A stretch of DNA of 64,000 nucleotides from Firmicutes bacterium UBA5493. Its GTDB lineage: Bacteria > Bacillota > Limnochordia > Darwinibacteriales > Darwinibacteriaceae. Shown piece by piece: positions 49,257 to 55,818 of this stretch. Positions within the stretch are counted from its first letter, which is position 1; each line of letters starts with the position of its first letter. The notes beneath the pieces were generated by a model. It searched no databases, was not told the DNA's origin, and worked only from the letters and a program-made list of their open reading frames with translations. The DNA is taken from assembly GCA_002424045.1 (NCBI GenBank), contig DIPH01000025.1, positions 86,696 to 150,695 on the forward strand. The letters are read 5' to 3'. A program made the translations under genes and the position numbers.

Positions 49257-50114
49257 CTACATTGCAAATAGAAAGAGAGCTATGACTCCAGGACCTGTAT
49301 GAACACCGATGGTAGGTCCAATCTCGCCGATTAAGACCTCCCCCTCAAGAGGGAGAATCCGCGACAAAGCCTCTGCGATTTGGGTCGCTTCTTCACTGGT
49401 GGTTGCATGACTCATGGCCGCACGAATCTTCTTTTCAGGAAATTTCTCCTGGAATTCTACCACCAGTTCCCGAACACGTTTGAGGGCTTTAGCCTTACCT
49501 CGGATCTTCTCAAAAGGAGCCACTTCACCATCAACTAAAGTGAGGATAGGCTTAATACTGAGCATGGTGCCGACTAAGGCGGAAGCCATCCCAATACGTC
49601 CGTTTTTCTTCAAAAATTCTAGAGTATCCACCACAAAATACACCTGGAGATGATCAATGGTGTGCTGTACGTCAGATAGAATCTCATCCAGTTCTTTACC
49701 AGCCTGCACCCCTTGGGCAGCCGTCACCGCCACGAGACCGAGACCCATGGAAGCAGCTTTACTGTCCACGACTTTTACAGTGACACTGGAATCAAGCATG
49801 GTACTTGCTAAAACGGCCGATTGGTAGGTCCCACTCATCTTGCTACTCATATGAACCGAAATAATGGTATCGCCAGGTTGCGCTATTTTTTCATACATGG
49901 CCACAAAATCAGCCGGTGATGGTTGGCAGGTGCTAGGCATCTCGATCTCGTTTTTTAGCCTGGTGTAAAACTCAGACGTAGACATCTCTTCGCCGTCCTT
50001 GAAGATTTCGGAACCGAACTGCACAGTTAGGGGCACGACGTGAATTCCCAAACGTTCCTTGACCTCCAAGGAAAGATCGCTGCCACTATCAGTCACCACA
50101 TGGATTTTCCCCAC
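49257..50114 (-). CDS. DegV family fatty-acid-binding protein (FakB-like)
   Basis: A 285-residue DegV protein. Such proteins hold a fatty acid in the groove between two domains and present it to the kinase FakA. VVTDSGSDLSLEVKERLGI, SQPSPADF, ISVHMSSKMSGTYQSA and the C-terminal IGEIGPTIGVHTGPGVIAL are family signatures. Pairing with fakA directly upstream makes a FakB role likely. The GTG at 50114 lies 8 bases after GGGAGG; a longer frame runs into fakA. Confidence 0.92.
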   Translation of the reverse strand: MGKIHVVTDSGSDLSLEVKERLGIHVVPLTVQFGSEIFKDGEEMSTSEFYTRLKNEIEMPSTCQPSPADFVAMYEKIAQPGDTIISVHMSSKMSGTYQSAVLASTMLDSSVTVKVVDSKAASMGLGLVAVTAAQGVQAGKELDEILSDVQHTIDHLQVYFVVDTLEFLKKNGRIGMASALVGTMLSIKPILTLVDGEVAPFEKIRGKAKALKRVRELVVEFQEKFPEKKIRAAMSHATTSEEATQIAEALSRILPLEGEVLIGEIGPTIGVHTGPGVIALFLFAM

Positions 50115-50128
50115 TGTATTTCCCTCCC

Positions 50129-51805
50129 TTATTCCACCGAGACAATGTAGTAATACAATGGCTGCCCTCCAGGGTAAACCTCCACTTCGCAATGGGAGTA
50201 TTCCTCCTGAAGCGTAGCGCTCAAATCTTCGGCTTCTTCGGCCATTTGATCAGCGCCATAGTAGACACTGATTACAGTAGACTCATCATCCACCATGGTT
50301 CGCAAAAGATCCCTGGCTACGTCATCAGGGCTAGAGCCTACAACGGCGATCTTCCCTTCAGCGAGACCAATGATGTCTCTTTCTTCGATCTGCAAATCAC
50401 CAGCCACGGTAGAGCGCACGGCGTAAGTGACTTCGCCAGTCTTCACTTCACCCATACCGCTTTCCATGGCGGCCACATTTTCCTCCAGGGAATCATCTTC
50501 CACAAAGTACATTAAAGCGCTGATCCCTTGGGGAGCCGAGCGGGTAGGCACAACGCCCACCTTCTTATCCACAAGCTCTTTAACCTGCTGTGCCGAGAAT
50601 ATAACGTTCTTATTATTAGGGAGTATAATGACGGATTCTGCATGCACGCTATTCACCGCAGTAACCAGATCCTCCGTGCTAGGATTCATGGTCTGACCAC
50701 CTGTTACCACACTATCAACTCCGAGACTTCGGAAAATATCCGCTAGACCTGCCCCAGCAACTACTGCAACGATTCCCACCCCTTTAGGGGCAGCGGAGTG
50801 CTCTGCAACGCCTGGAAAGCCTACTACATTATCAATGGCGTAGTCTAGACGGTGATTGTCACTGTGATGGGCAAATTCTTGGTTTTGGAGCATCATGTTA
50901 TCAATGGCAATCTCCGTGAGGTTGCCCAGATCCCCGCAAAACTGCAAGACTTGCCCTGGATGGTCGGTGTGGATGTGCACTTTCGTCACGTGTTCATCAC
51001 CCACCACAATCATGGAATCCCCTTTGGATTCCAGCTCTGCGCGGATCCTTTCTGGGTCAATTCCTTCTCCTAAGATGATAAACTCTGTACAGTATTTATT
51101 GACCAGTACTTCTTCGCCAAGGCGCGAAAAATCGACGGCTTCCTTCTCAGGTGTCCCTTGCTCGGCCAGGATCTCTTCCATTTCCTCTGGTGAGGTGGTT
51201 AAACCTGCCCAAAAACCTTCAAAAATACAAACGAGCCCTTGCCCTCCAGCATCTACAACCCCGGCCTCTTTGAGTACTGGAAGAATATTCGGTGTATCAG
51301 CTAAGGACTTCTGTGCGCCCAGTAAGGCAGCCTTGATCACAGCCGAGGCATCGGCTCCCTCTTCTGCAGCCTCTTCCGCCGCCTCAGCCGCGACACGGGC
51401 TACGGTGAGCATGGTACCCTCCACCGGTTTCATGACCGCTCTATAGGTAGTCTTGGAGGCAGAATCAAAGGCGTGGGCAATATCCTCTCCTGTGGCTTCA
51501 CCCTTGACGTGGGCGAGTCCATCGGAAAATCCCCGGAAGAATTGAGACAAGATCACACCGCTATTTCCCCTGGCACCCATGAGGGATCCACGGGCCAAAA
51601 GCGTTGTCAAACGTCCCACTTCATTATTCTCTGCCCGCTCTAGTTCTTTTACCGCTGCATTCAGAGTCAAAGACATGTTCGTCCCAGTATCACCATCTGG
51701 AACAGGAAACACATTCAGAGCATTAACTATATCCTTTTGCTGGTCAAGGTTGCGTGCAGCGACCAACAACATGTTTTTTAGCGTTACGCCGTTAATAACG
51801 TCCAA
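50129..51805 (-). CDS. fakA: Fatty acid kinase catalytic subunit FakA (DAK2 domain, YloV)
   Basis: FakA phosphorylates FakB-bound fatty acids so that external fatty acids can enter phospholipids through PlsX/PlsY. The N-terminal DAK2 domain has LNVFPVPDGDTGTNMSLT (ATP/Mg site) and ARGNSGVILSQFFRGF. The central and C-terminal regions (TGGQTMNPSTEDLVTAV; NVIFSAQQV) are the FakB-binding parts. I use the TTG at 51805, 7 bases after GGAGG (558 residues). It lies between asp23 and degV. Confidence 0.93.
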   Translation of the reverse strand: MDVINGVTLKNMLLVAARNLDQQKDIVNALNVFPVPDGDTGTNMSLTLNAAVKELERAENNEVGRLTTLLARGSLMGARGNSGVILSQFFRGFSDGLAHVKGEATGEDIAHAFDSASKTTYRAVMKPVEGTMLTVARVAAEAAEEAAEEGADASAVIKAALLGAQKSLADTPNILPVLKEAGVVDAGGQGLVCIFEGFWAGLTTSPEEMEEILAEQGTPEKEAVDFSRLGEEVLVNKYCTEFIILGEGIDPERIRAELESKGDSMIVVGDEHVTKVHIHTDHPGQVLQFCGDLGNLTEIAIDNMMLQNQEFAHHSDNHRLDYAIDNVVGFPGVAEHSAAPKGVGIVAVVAGAGLADIFRSLGVDSVVTGGQTMNPSTEDLVTAVNSVHAESVIILPNNKNVIFSAQQVKELVDKKVGVVPTRSAPQGISALMYFVEDDSLEENVAAMESGMGEVKTGEVTYAVRSTVAGDLQIEERDIIGLAEGKIAVVGSSPDDVARDLLRTMVDDESTVISVYYGADQMAEEAEDLSATLQEEYSHCEVEVYPGGQPLYYYIVSVE

Positions 51806-51819
51806 AACATTTCCTCCGA

Positions 51820-52188
51820 TCACTTTCTCTTTGCAGATGTAACCCGAACACTCTGGACCTTAACGTTGACGCTATCGACATTGAGTCCCAGCATGGTTTC
51901 AACCGCATATTTGACTCGCTCTTGTACATTTCTAGCTACTTCAGATATCTTCACACCATACTCGACCACAATGTAGAGCTGAATGGTGACACTATCTTCA
52001 TTGAACTGAATGTCGACGCCACGTTCAAAGTTGTCGCGGCGGAGCAAGTCCGTTAACTCATCTTGAATATTTCGCGGGGCCATTCCTACGAGCCCATAAC
52101 ACTCCATGGCAGCCACACCTGAAATGGTGGCAATGACCTCTTCACGAATGGAAATTTTTCCGAATTGGGCTTGAATCTCTTGGGCCAC
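51820..52188 (-). CDS. Asp23/Gls24 family protein (YloU)
   Basis: A 122-residue protein of the Asp23/Gls24 envelope-stress family. FGKISIREEVIATISGVAAMECYGLVGM and YIVVEYGVKISEVARNVQERVKYAVETMLGL are typical. It is usually found before fakA, as here, and may scaffold the membrane or the kinase (inference). It uses a GTG start and is divergent from rpmB. Confidence 0.92.
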   Translation of the reverse strand: MAQEIQAQFGKISIREEVIATISGVAAMECYGLVGMAPRNIQDELTDLLRRDNFERGVDIQFNEDSVTIQLYIVVEYGVKISEVARNVQERVKYAVETMLGLNVDSVNVKVQSVRVTSAKRK

Positions 52189-52239
52189 AATCTTCCCCCC
52201 CTAAAACATTACCAAATTGGACCATAATCTATCATACCC

Positions 52240-52268
52240 ATTCTAACCATTTGCACCCTGATTGTAAA
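52240..52268 (-). promoter_or_regulatory. Sigma-A-type promoter for asp23-fakA-degV
   Basis: Minus-strand TTTACA (52263-52268), 17 bases, TAGAAT (52240-52245). The spacer contains one arm of the inverted repeat at 52254-52284. Confidence 0.65.
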
Positions 52269-52284
52269 GGTTTTTATCAGGGTG
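52254..52284. repeat. Inverted repeat in the asp23-rpmB divergent promoter region
   Basis: CACCCTGAT (52254-52262) and ATCAGGGTG (52276-52284) form a perfect 9-bp dyad with a 13-base centre. One arm is inside the asp23 promoter and the centre covers its -35, so a dimeric regulator may bind here. Confidence 0.65.
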
Positions 52285-52296
52285 GCCATTTGCAGC

Positions 52297-52325
52297 TTGC
52301 ATTCTTCGAAAGCCTGTGCTAAAAT
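52297..52325 (+). promoter_or_regulatory. Sigma-A-type promoter for rpmB
   Basis: TTGCAT (52297-52302), 17 bases, TAAAAT (52320-52325), 40 bases before the rpmB start. Confidence 0.75.
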
Positions 52326-52365
52326 TAAATCCGTTATGGAAACTTGTTCAAAGGGGGTAAGAAAC

Positions 52366-52557
52366 ATGGCCAGAAGGTGCGTTGTTTGTGATAAAGGCAC
52401 CGTGTTCGGTAACCTTAGAAGCCACGCTGAGAATAAGAATCGGCGGAACTGGAAACCAAACTTGCAGAAAGCTCGCATCGTGCTCAATGGGAGTCCCAGA
52501 CGGGCTTATGTATGTACAAGATGTCTCAGAAGTGGAAAAGTAGAACGGGCCCTATAG
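52366..52557 (+). CDS. rpmB: 50S ribosomal protein L28
   Basis: A 63-residue L28 beginning MARRCVVCDKGTVFGNLRSHA, with a zinc-binding CVVC and CTRC pair (the C+ type). It is transcribed alone on the plus strand from its own promoter and terminator. The ATG at 52366 follows AAGGGGG; a longer frame from 52282 starts upstream of the promoter. spoVM, which lies beside rpmB in Bacillus, was not found. Confidence 0.96.
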   Translation: MARRCVVCDKGTVFGNLRSHAENKNRRNWKPNLQKARIVLNGSPRRAYVCTRCLRSGKVERAL

Positions 52558-52591
52558 GTTCGCCCCTGTTTAGTCTACCTATGTAAAGAAG

Positions 52592-52619
52592 TACCCCTAG
52601 GTTTTCCTAGGGGTATTTT
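52592..52619 (+). terminator. Terminator after rpmB, possibly also serving thiN
   Basis: TACCCCTAGG pairs with CCTAGGGGTA around TTTT and is followed by TTTTATT. It lies between the convergent rpmB and thiN ends, so it may act in both directions, although the T-run is better on the plus strand. Confidence 0.85.
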
Positions 52620-52620
52620 A

Positions 52621-53265
52621 TTACTGTAATATGGCCAAAAGAACCCCATCGGCAATCCTCACAGAAATATCTGCGTCTGCAGCCACATTGCTGATCGTTA
52701 AGGTGCTCCCTTTGTGGAGCGTAACACCATGGAGGGGATAGAGGAGACCCGTCGTTGAAACGCGTAGAACCTCAGGACTCAGGGGAATTAGGGACACAAC
52801 GCTACCTAGGTTCACCTTGGCCCGGAACTCTTTACAAAAGGCGCTGAGGCGATGTTCCTTGGTGAGGAGCCAATTCTGAACGCCACCTAAGGCCAAACGG
52901 TAGAGCAATTCCACATTACCCAAAGCATGATCGATGCGGCTTCCCCAGCCGCCCACCAAAGTTATACTCGTAGCTCCCTGACCCAAGGCATAGTCCACCG
53001 CTAAATCCATGTCGGTTTGATCCTTTACGGCTGACACGCGCTGAAAAGGAATATTCTTGCTTTGCCAATACTCTTCCGTGGCCTCATCTAAGGAGTCTTG
53101 ATCGCCAAGAATGATCTGGGGCGTTATACCCCAAGCGCGGGCTAAACGAGCTCCCCCGTCAGCACAGATCACAACAACATCGTCATTGACTGGCTGCCAA
53201 GGCGTACATGGAACATCGTCCCCTGACGCCAGAATTAGGGCCGACCTACCTATACTGGGGTTCAA
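52621..53265 (-). CDS. thiN: Thiamine pyrophosphokinase
   Basis: ThiN converts thiamine to the cofactor TPP. The 214-residue protein has the TPK motif CADGGARLARAWGITPQIILGDQDSLD (about residues 34-60), with DQTDMDLAVDYAL following and a beta C-terminal domain. The TTG start lies 7 bases after GGAGG and overlaps the end of thiT by 20 bases. In Bacillus thiN also lies in the rpe-rpmB interval; here a transporter and riboswitch are added. Confidence 0.94.
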   Translation of the reverse strand: MNPSIGRSALILASGDDVPCTPWQPVNDDVVVICADGGARLARAWGITPQIILGDQDSLDEATEEYWQSKNIPFQRVSAVKDQTDMDLAVDYALGQGATSITLVGGWGSRIDHALGNVELLYRLALGGVQNWLLTKEHRLSAFCKEFRAKVNLGSVVSLIPLSPEVLRVSTTGLLYPLHGVTLHKGSTLTISNVAADADISVRIADGVLLAILQ

Positions 53266-53767
53266 AAATCTCCCTCCGTTTTCTAAGGAGCAGTATCACT
53301 ACAGCAACGAGTATAGCTTCTGGAATGAGGTATGATGCATTATAGCCTAAGGAATAGACTAGTGCGGGTGTTCCTTCTGGCGCATATTCGGCAAAAAACA
53401 CAACCCCTGCTACAACATGGGTGATGCAGCGCAAAAGCGAACCCACAGCTACACCAAGTTCCCTGTGTTTTCGCAGGATGCCAAAGCCGGCCACGCCTAA
53501 CATCATAAATGGAACGGGATAATCCAAGAGTAGCTGAATCGGATGGATGATGTAAGGAGAAATAAGTAACTTGACAACACCTAGTAACGCACCACCTAGA
53601 ATGCCGATCTTTCCACCATGCCTGAAGGCTAAGATGAAGATCGGCAGCATTTCAAGGGAAACGCTACCTCCTTGGGGCATTTGAAACAACTTTAAGAACG
53701 ACAAGAGCACTGCAGCTGCAACCAAGAGCGATACTTCCACCATGATTCTCAGATTCTTATCACGCAT
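53246..53767 (-). CDS. thiT: Thiamine transporter substrate-binding subunit ThiT (ECF type)
   Basis: ThiT is the S component that binds thiamine and works with the shared ECF energising module. About six membrane helices are seen. The thiamine-site motif GGSVSLEMLPIFILAFRHG (about residue 31) and GVVKLLISPYIIHPIQLLLDYP match the family. GVVFFAEYAPEGTPALVYSLGYNA is also typical. It has 173 residues from the ATG at 53767, after GAGGAGG. It follows a TPP riboswitch. ECF ATPase genes are not in this window. Confidence 0.93.
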   Translation of the reverse strand: MRDKNLRIMVEVSLLVAAAVLLSFLKLFQMPQGGSVSLEMLPIFILAFRHGGKIGILGGALLGVVKLLISPYIIHPIQLLLDYPVPFMMLGVAGFGILRKHRELGVAVGSLLRCITHVVAGVVFFAEYAPEGTPALVYSLGYNASYLIPEAILVAVVILLLRKRREIFEPQYR

Positions 53768-53820
53768 GAAGACAACCTCCTCAAAATTGCGATTTTGTCC
53801 CACATCACGGCACTGAATAG

Positions 53821-53850
53821 AAAAAAACATGGAAACAGCGGTCCATGTTT
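53821..53850 (-). terminator. TPP riboswitch expression platform: terminator hairpin
   Basis: On the minus strand AACATGGA pairs with TCCATGTT around CCGCTGTT, followed by TTTTT. The loop contains ACCGCT (53836-53841), which can instead pair with AGCGGT at 53856-53861, the 3' arm of aptamer stem P1. This gives an antiterminator when TPP is absent. Confidence 0.88.
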
Positions 53851-53856
53851 TGGTCT

Positions 53857-53940
53857 ACCGCTTCCCTACGCTGGAATTAACCAACAGGTTCTAAGGGTTA
53901 GAGTTTATGAAACTCAGTCTCAGCAAAAGCACCCCTAGCG
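53857..53940 (-). ncRNA. TPP (THI-box) riboswitch aptamer
   Basis: The minus strand carries the conserved THI elements in order: GGGGTGC, GCTGAGA, ACCCTTAGAACCTG, GTTAATTCCAGCGTAGGGAA. P1 is closed by CCGCT at 53936-53940 and AGCGG at 53857-53861. It controls thiT-thiN by transcription termination: TPP bound means off. The stop-to-start gap between it and thiT is otherwise without a gene. Confidence 0.96.
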
Positions 53941-54009
53941 GAACTATATCGTTTGACTCATACTTCGACGTGAAACATAAAAACCCTTTTTAAGACATGA
54001 AACATCCCA

Positions 54010-54201
54010 AAACATCGAAGAGCATCCTTGGCGTCCAGGATGCTCTTCTTCTGCCCTACCAGGTGGGTAAGTCTGCTTTCTTTATGGTTTCGCAGGCGAA
54101 CGCGAAATATCCGTGCCCAGGGATGTTGGTATTTTTTTAGGTGATCGCATACAAGAGTAGACCCTCCTTTCTTATGTATTTTGGTCTTACCCACCCAGCC
54201 T
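54010..54201 (-). ncRNA. Candidate small structured RNA or leader RNA between rpe and thiT
   Basis: A consensus promoter is followed by about 190 bases that end in a terminator-like 11-bp perfect hairpin (AAGAGCATCCT/AGGATGCTCTT, 54018-54047, weak TTTT after). The 5' segment GGTGGGTAAG (54186-54195) is exactly complementary to CTTACCCACC at 54062-54071, and a smaller stem TTTCGC/GCGAAA lies inside. AAAGGAGG is followed at 8 bases by TTG (5 codons to a stop) and at 13 bases by ATG of a 22-codon frame (54082-54150, MRSPKKIPTSLG...). Either a small RNA or a short peptide gene is possible; no family recognised. Confidence 0.5.
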
Positions 54202-54207
54202 GCTTCT

Positions 54208-54236
54208 ATAATACATTGAATTATCAGACTTGTCAA
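54208..54236 (-). promoter_or_regulatory. Strong sigma-A-type promoter for the candidate small RNA
   Basis: Minus-strand TTGACA (54231-54236), 17 bases, TATTAT (54208-54213). It lies downstream of rpe and reads away from it towards thiT. No large open frame begins near it. Confidence 0.78.
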
Positions 54237-54285
54237 GCACAGGAAACTACTTTTTCGATAATTTTGGCCAAAAAGAGAGACAAGG

Positions 54286-54936
54286 TTACCCTTGTCCGCC
54301 GATGGAACGCATTTGGTCGATATACTCTCCTGGATTCTGTGCACCGAAGACCGCTGAGCCAGCCACAAGATTCGTAGTTCCCGCTTCAATTAAAGCGGGC
54401 ACGTTTTCCAAACTCACTCCGCCATCAACCTGCAGTTCAATGGGAGCGCTCCCGATCATTGCTCGACAATCCCTAATCTTTTCTATTATGGCCGGTATAA
54501 ACTTCTGTCCACCGAAACCAGGATTCACAGACATAATGAGCACAAGGTCCAGGTCATCGAGGATATATTTCAAGCCCGTTAGAGGTGTATGGGGATTCAA
54601 CGATACACCAGCTTTGACTCCTAATTCTCTTATGTGCCTTAGTGTACGCTGTAGATGCGTCACTGCTTCATAATGGACAGTAATGATTTCAGGTGCTGTG
54701 GCGGCAAAGTCTTTAAGATACCGTTCAGGCTTTTCAATCATAAGATGAATATCAAGGGGAACGTTTGACGAACGCTTGGCCGCATGGATCACAGGTAGGC
54801 CGAAGCTGATATTAGGGACGTAGTTCCCATCCATAACATCAATATGGAGCAAATCGGCATTCTTGACTTTCTCCAATTCACCCCTTAAGTTGCTTAAATC
54901 TGCTGCTAAAATAGAAGGACTAATTCGTATCTTCAA
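54286..54936 (-). CDS. rpe: Ribulose-phosphate 3-epimerase
   Basis: Rpe interconverts ribulose-5-P and xylulose-5-P in the pentose phosphate pathway. The TIM-barrel signatures are present: ISPSILAADLSNL, HIDVMDGNYVPNISFG (metal His and Asp), LVLIMSVNPGFGGQKF and LQVDGGVSLENVPALIEAG. It has 216 residues. It starts with TTG 8 bases after GGAG. It follows rsgA, as in the prkC-rsgA-rpe order of Bacillus. Confidence 0.96.
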   Translation of the reverse strand: MKIRISPSILAADLSNLRGELEKVKNADLLHIDVMDGNYVPNISFGLPVIHAAKRSSNVPLDIHLMIEKPERYLKDFAATAPEIITVHYEAVTHLQRTLRHIRELGVKAGVSLNPHTPLTGLKYILDDLDLVLIMSVNPGFGGQKFIPAIIEKIRDCRAMIGSAPIELQVDGGVSLENVPALIEAGTTNLVAGSAVFGAQNPGEYIDQMRSIGGQG

Positions 54937-54951
54937 CCATCTGTCTCCTTT

Positions 54952-55815
54952 CTAGTAACGCGGTGCCGCCTCCTCGAGCAAAATCAAATAGTGTTCATAG
55001 CGCCTAGGAAGGATTTCACCGGTTTTCACCGCTTCTTTCACTTGACACCCCGGTTCGCGACGATGTAAACACCCCCGAAACTGGCAAGCATCTATGTGAG
55101 GGCGAAACTCAGGAAAGGCAAATTGCAAATCCCTTTCTTGATCAGTGCCCATGCTCAGCCTAGAAAAGCCTGGGGTGTCCGCCACATATCCATCACCAAG
55201 GGACAACAGTTCTACGCTGCGGGTAGTATGCCTTCCCCGCTGAGCTTTGGCGCTCACTTTACCTGTCTCCAAATTCAAGGCAGGATCAAGCGCATTTAAG
55301 AGCGACGATTTACCCGCTCCGGAAGGACCGGCTAGGGTACTTATTTTCCCCTTTAGCAATTCCCTTAACTCGTCCAACCCCTCACTTTTTATCACACTGG
55401 TAATCACGGTGGGATAGGAAATGGCTGCATACTTGTTGGCCATGTCCAAAGCTCCGGCTGGGTCAAGATCCCCTTTTGTAAACACCACAACACAAGATAA
55501 ATCCAAAAGTTCTGCCTGGACCAAAATACGATCTAGAAGCAAGTAATTGGGCGGGGGGTTCTTGACAGAAAAGACAACTGCTACTTGATTTACGTTGGCA
55601 ATGGCAGGACGAGTGAGCTCATTTATGCGAGGTAAGATGCGTTCCACAACGCCTGCCTCGCCCCCAGGTTCCCTGGAGATCTCTACTTTATCTCCCACTA
55701 AGACACGATCATCCCTCAAGCGTAACCGCCCCCGTAATATGCAGGGCACAACACCCGACTCTATTTCTACGTCATATGTTCCGCCAATGCCTTTAACAAT
55801 AACCCCTTGTTCCAT
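54952..55815 (-). CDS. rsgA: Small ribosomal subunit biogenesis GTPase RsgA
   Basis: RsgA checks late 30S maturation. It is a circularly permuted GTPase: an OB fold first (GVIVKGIGGTYDVE), then G4 VFTKGDLD, G1 GPSGAGKSSLLNAL and G3 DTPGFS. The C-terminal zinc module CQFRGCLHRREPGCQV is intact. It has 287 residues, starting 3 bases after prkC. PrkC phosphorylates this GTPase in Bacillus, so the pairing is functional. Confidence 0.96.
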   Translation of the reverse strand: MEQGVIVKGIGGTYDVEIESGVVPCILRGRLRLRDDRVLVGDKVEISREPGGEAGVVERILPRINELTRPAIANVNQVAVVFSVKNPPPNYLLLDRILVQAELLDLSCVVVFTKGDLDPAGALDMANKYAAISYPTVITSVIKSEGLDELRELLKGKISTLAGPSGAGKSSLLNALDPALNLETGKVSAKAQRGRHTTRSVELLSLGDGYVADTPGFSRLSMGTDQERDLQFAFPEFRPHIDACQFRGCLHRREPGCQVKEAVKTGEILPRRYEHYLILLEEAAPRY

Positions 55816-55818
55816 AGA

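Noticed and set aside
52557..54286. Search for spoVM, expected near rpmB/rpe
   Set aside because: No 26-residue amphipathic frame like SpoVM was seen. The 22-codon frame at 54082-54150 (MRSPKKIPTSLG...) is polar and does not resemble it.
53958..54389. A 143-codon minus-strand open frame between thiT and rpe
   Set aside because: It overlaps over 100 bases of the rpe coding end in another frame, starts without a ribosome site, and has no recognisable domain. The promoter at 54208-54236 and the hairpins fit a short RNA better.
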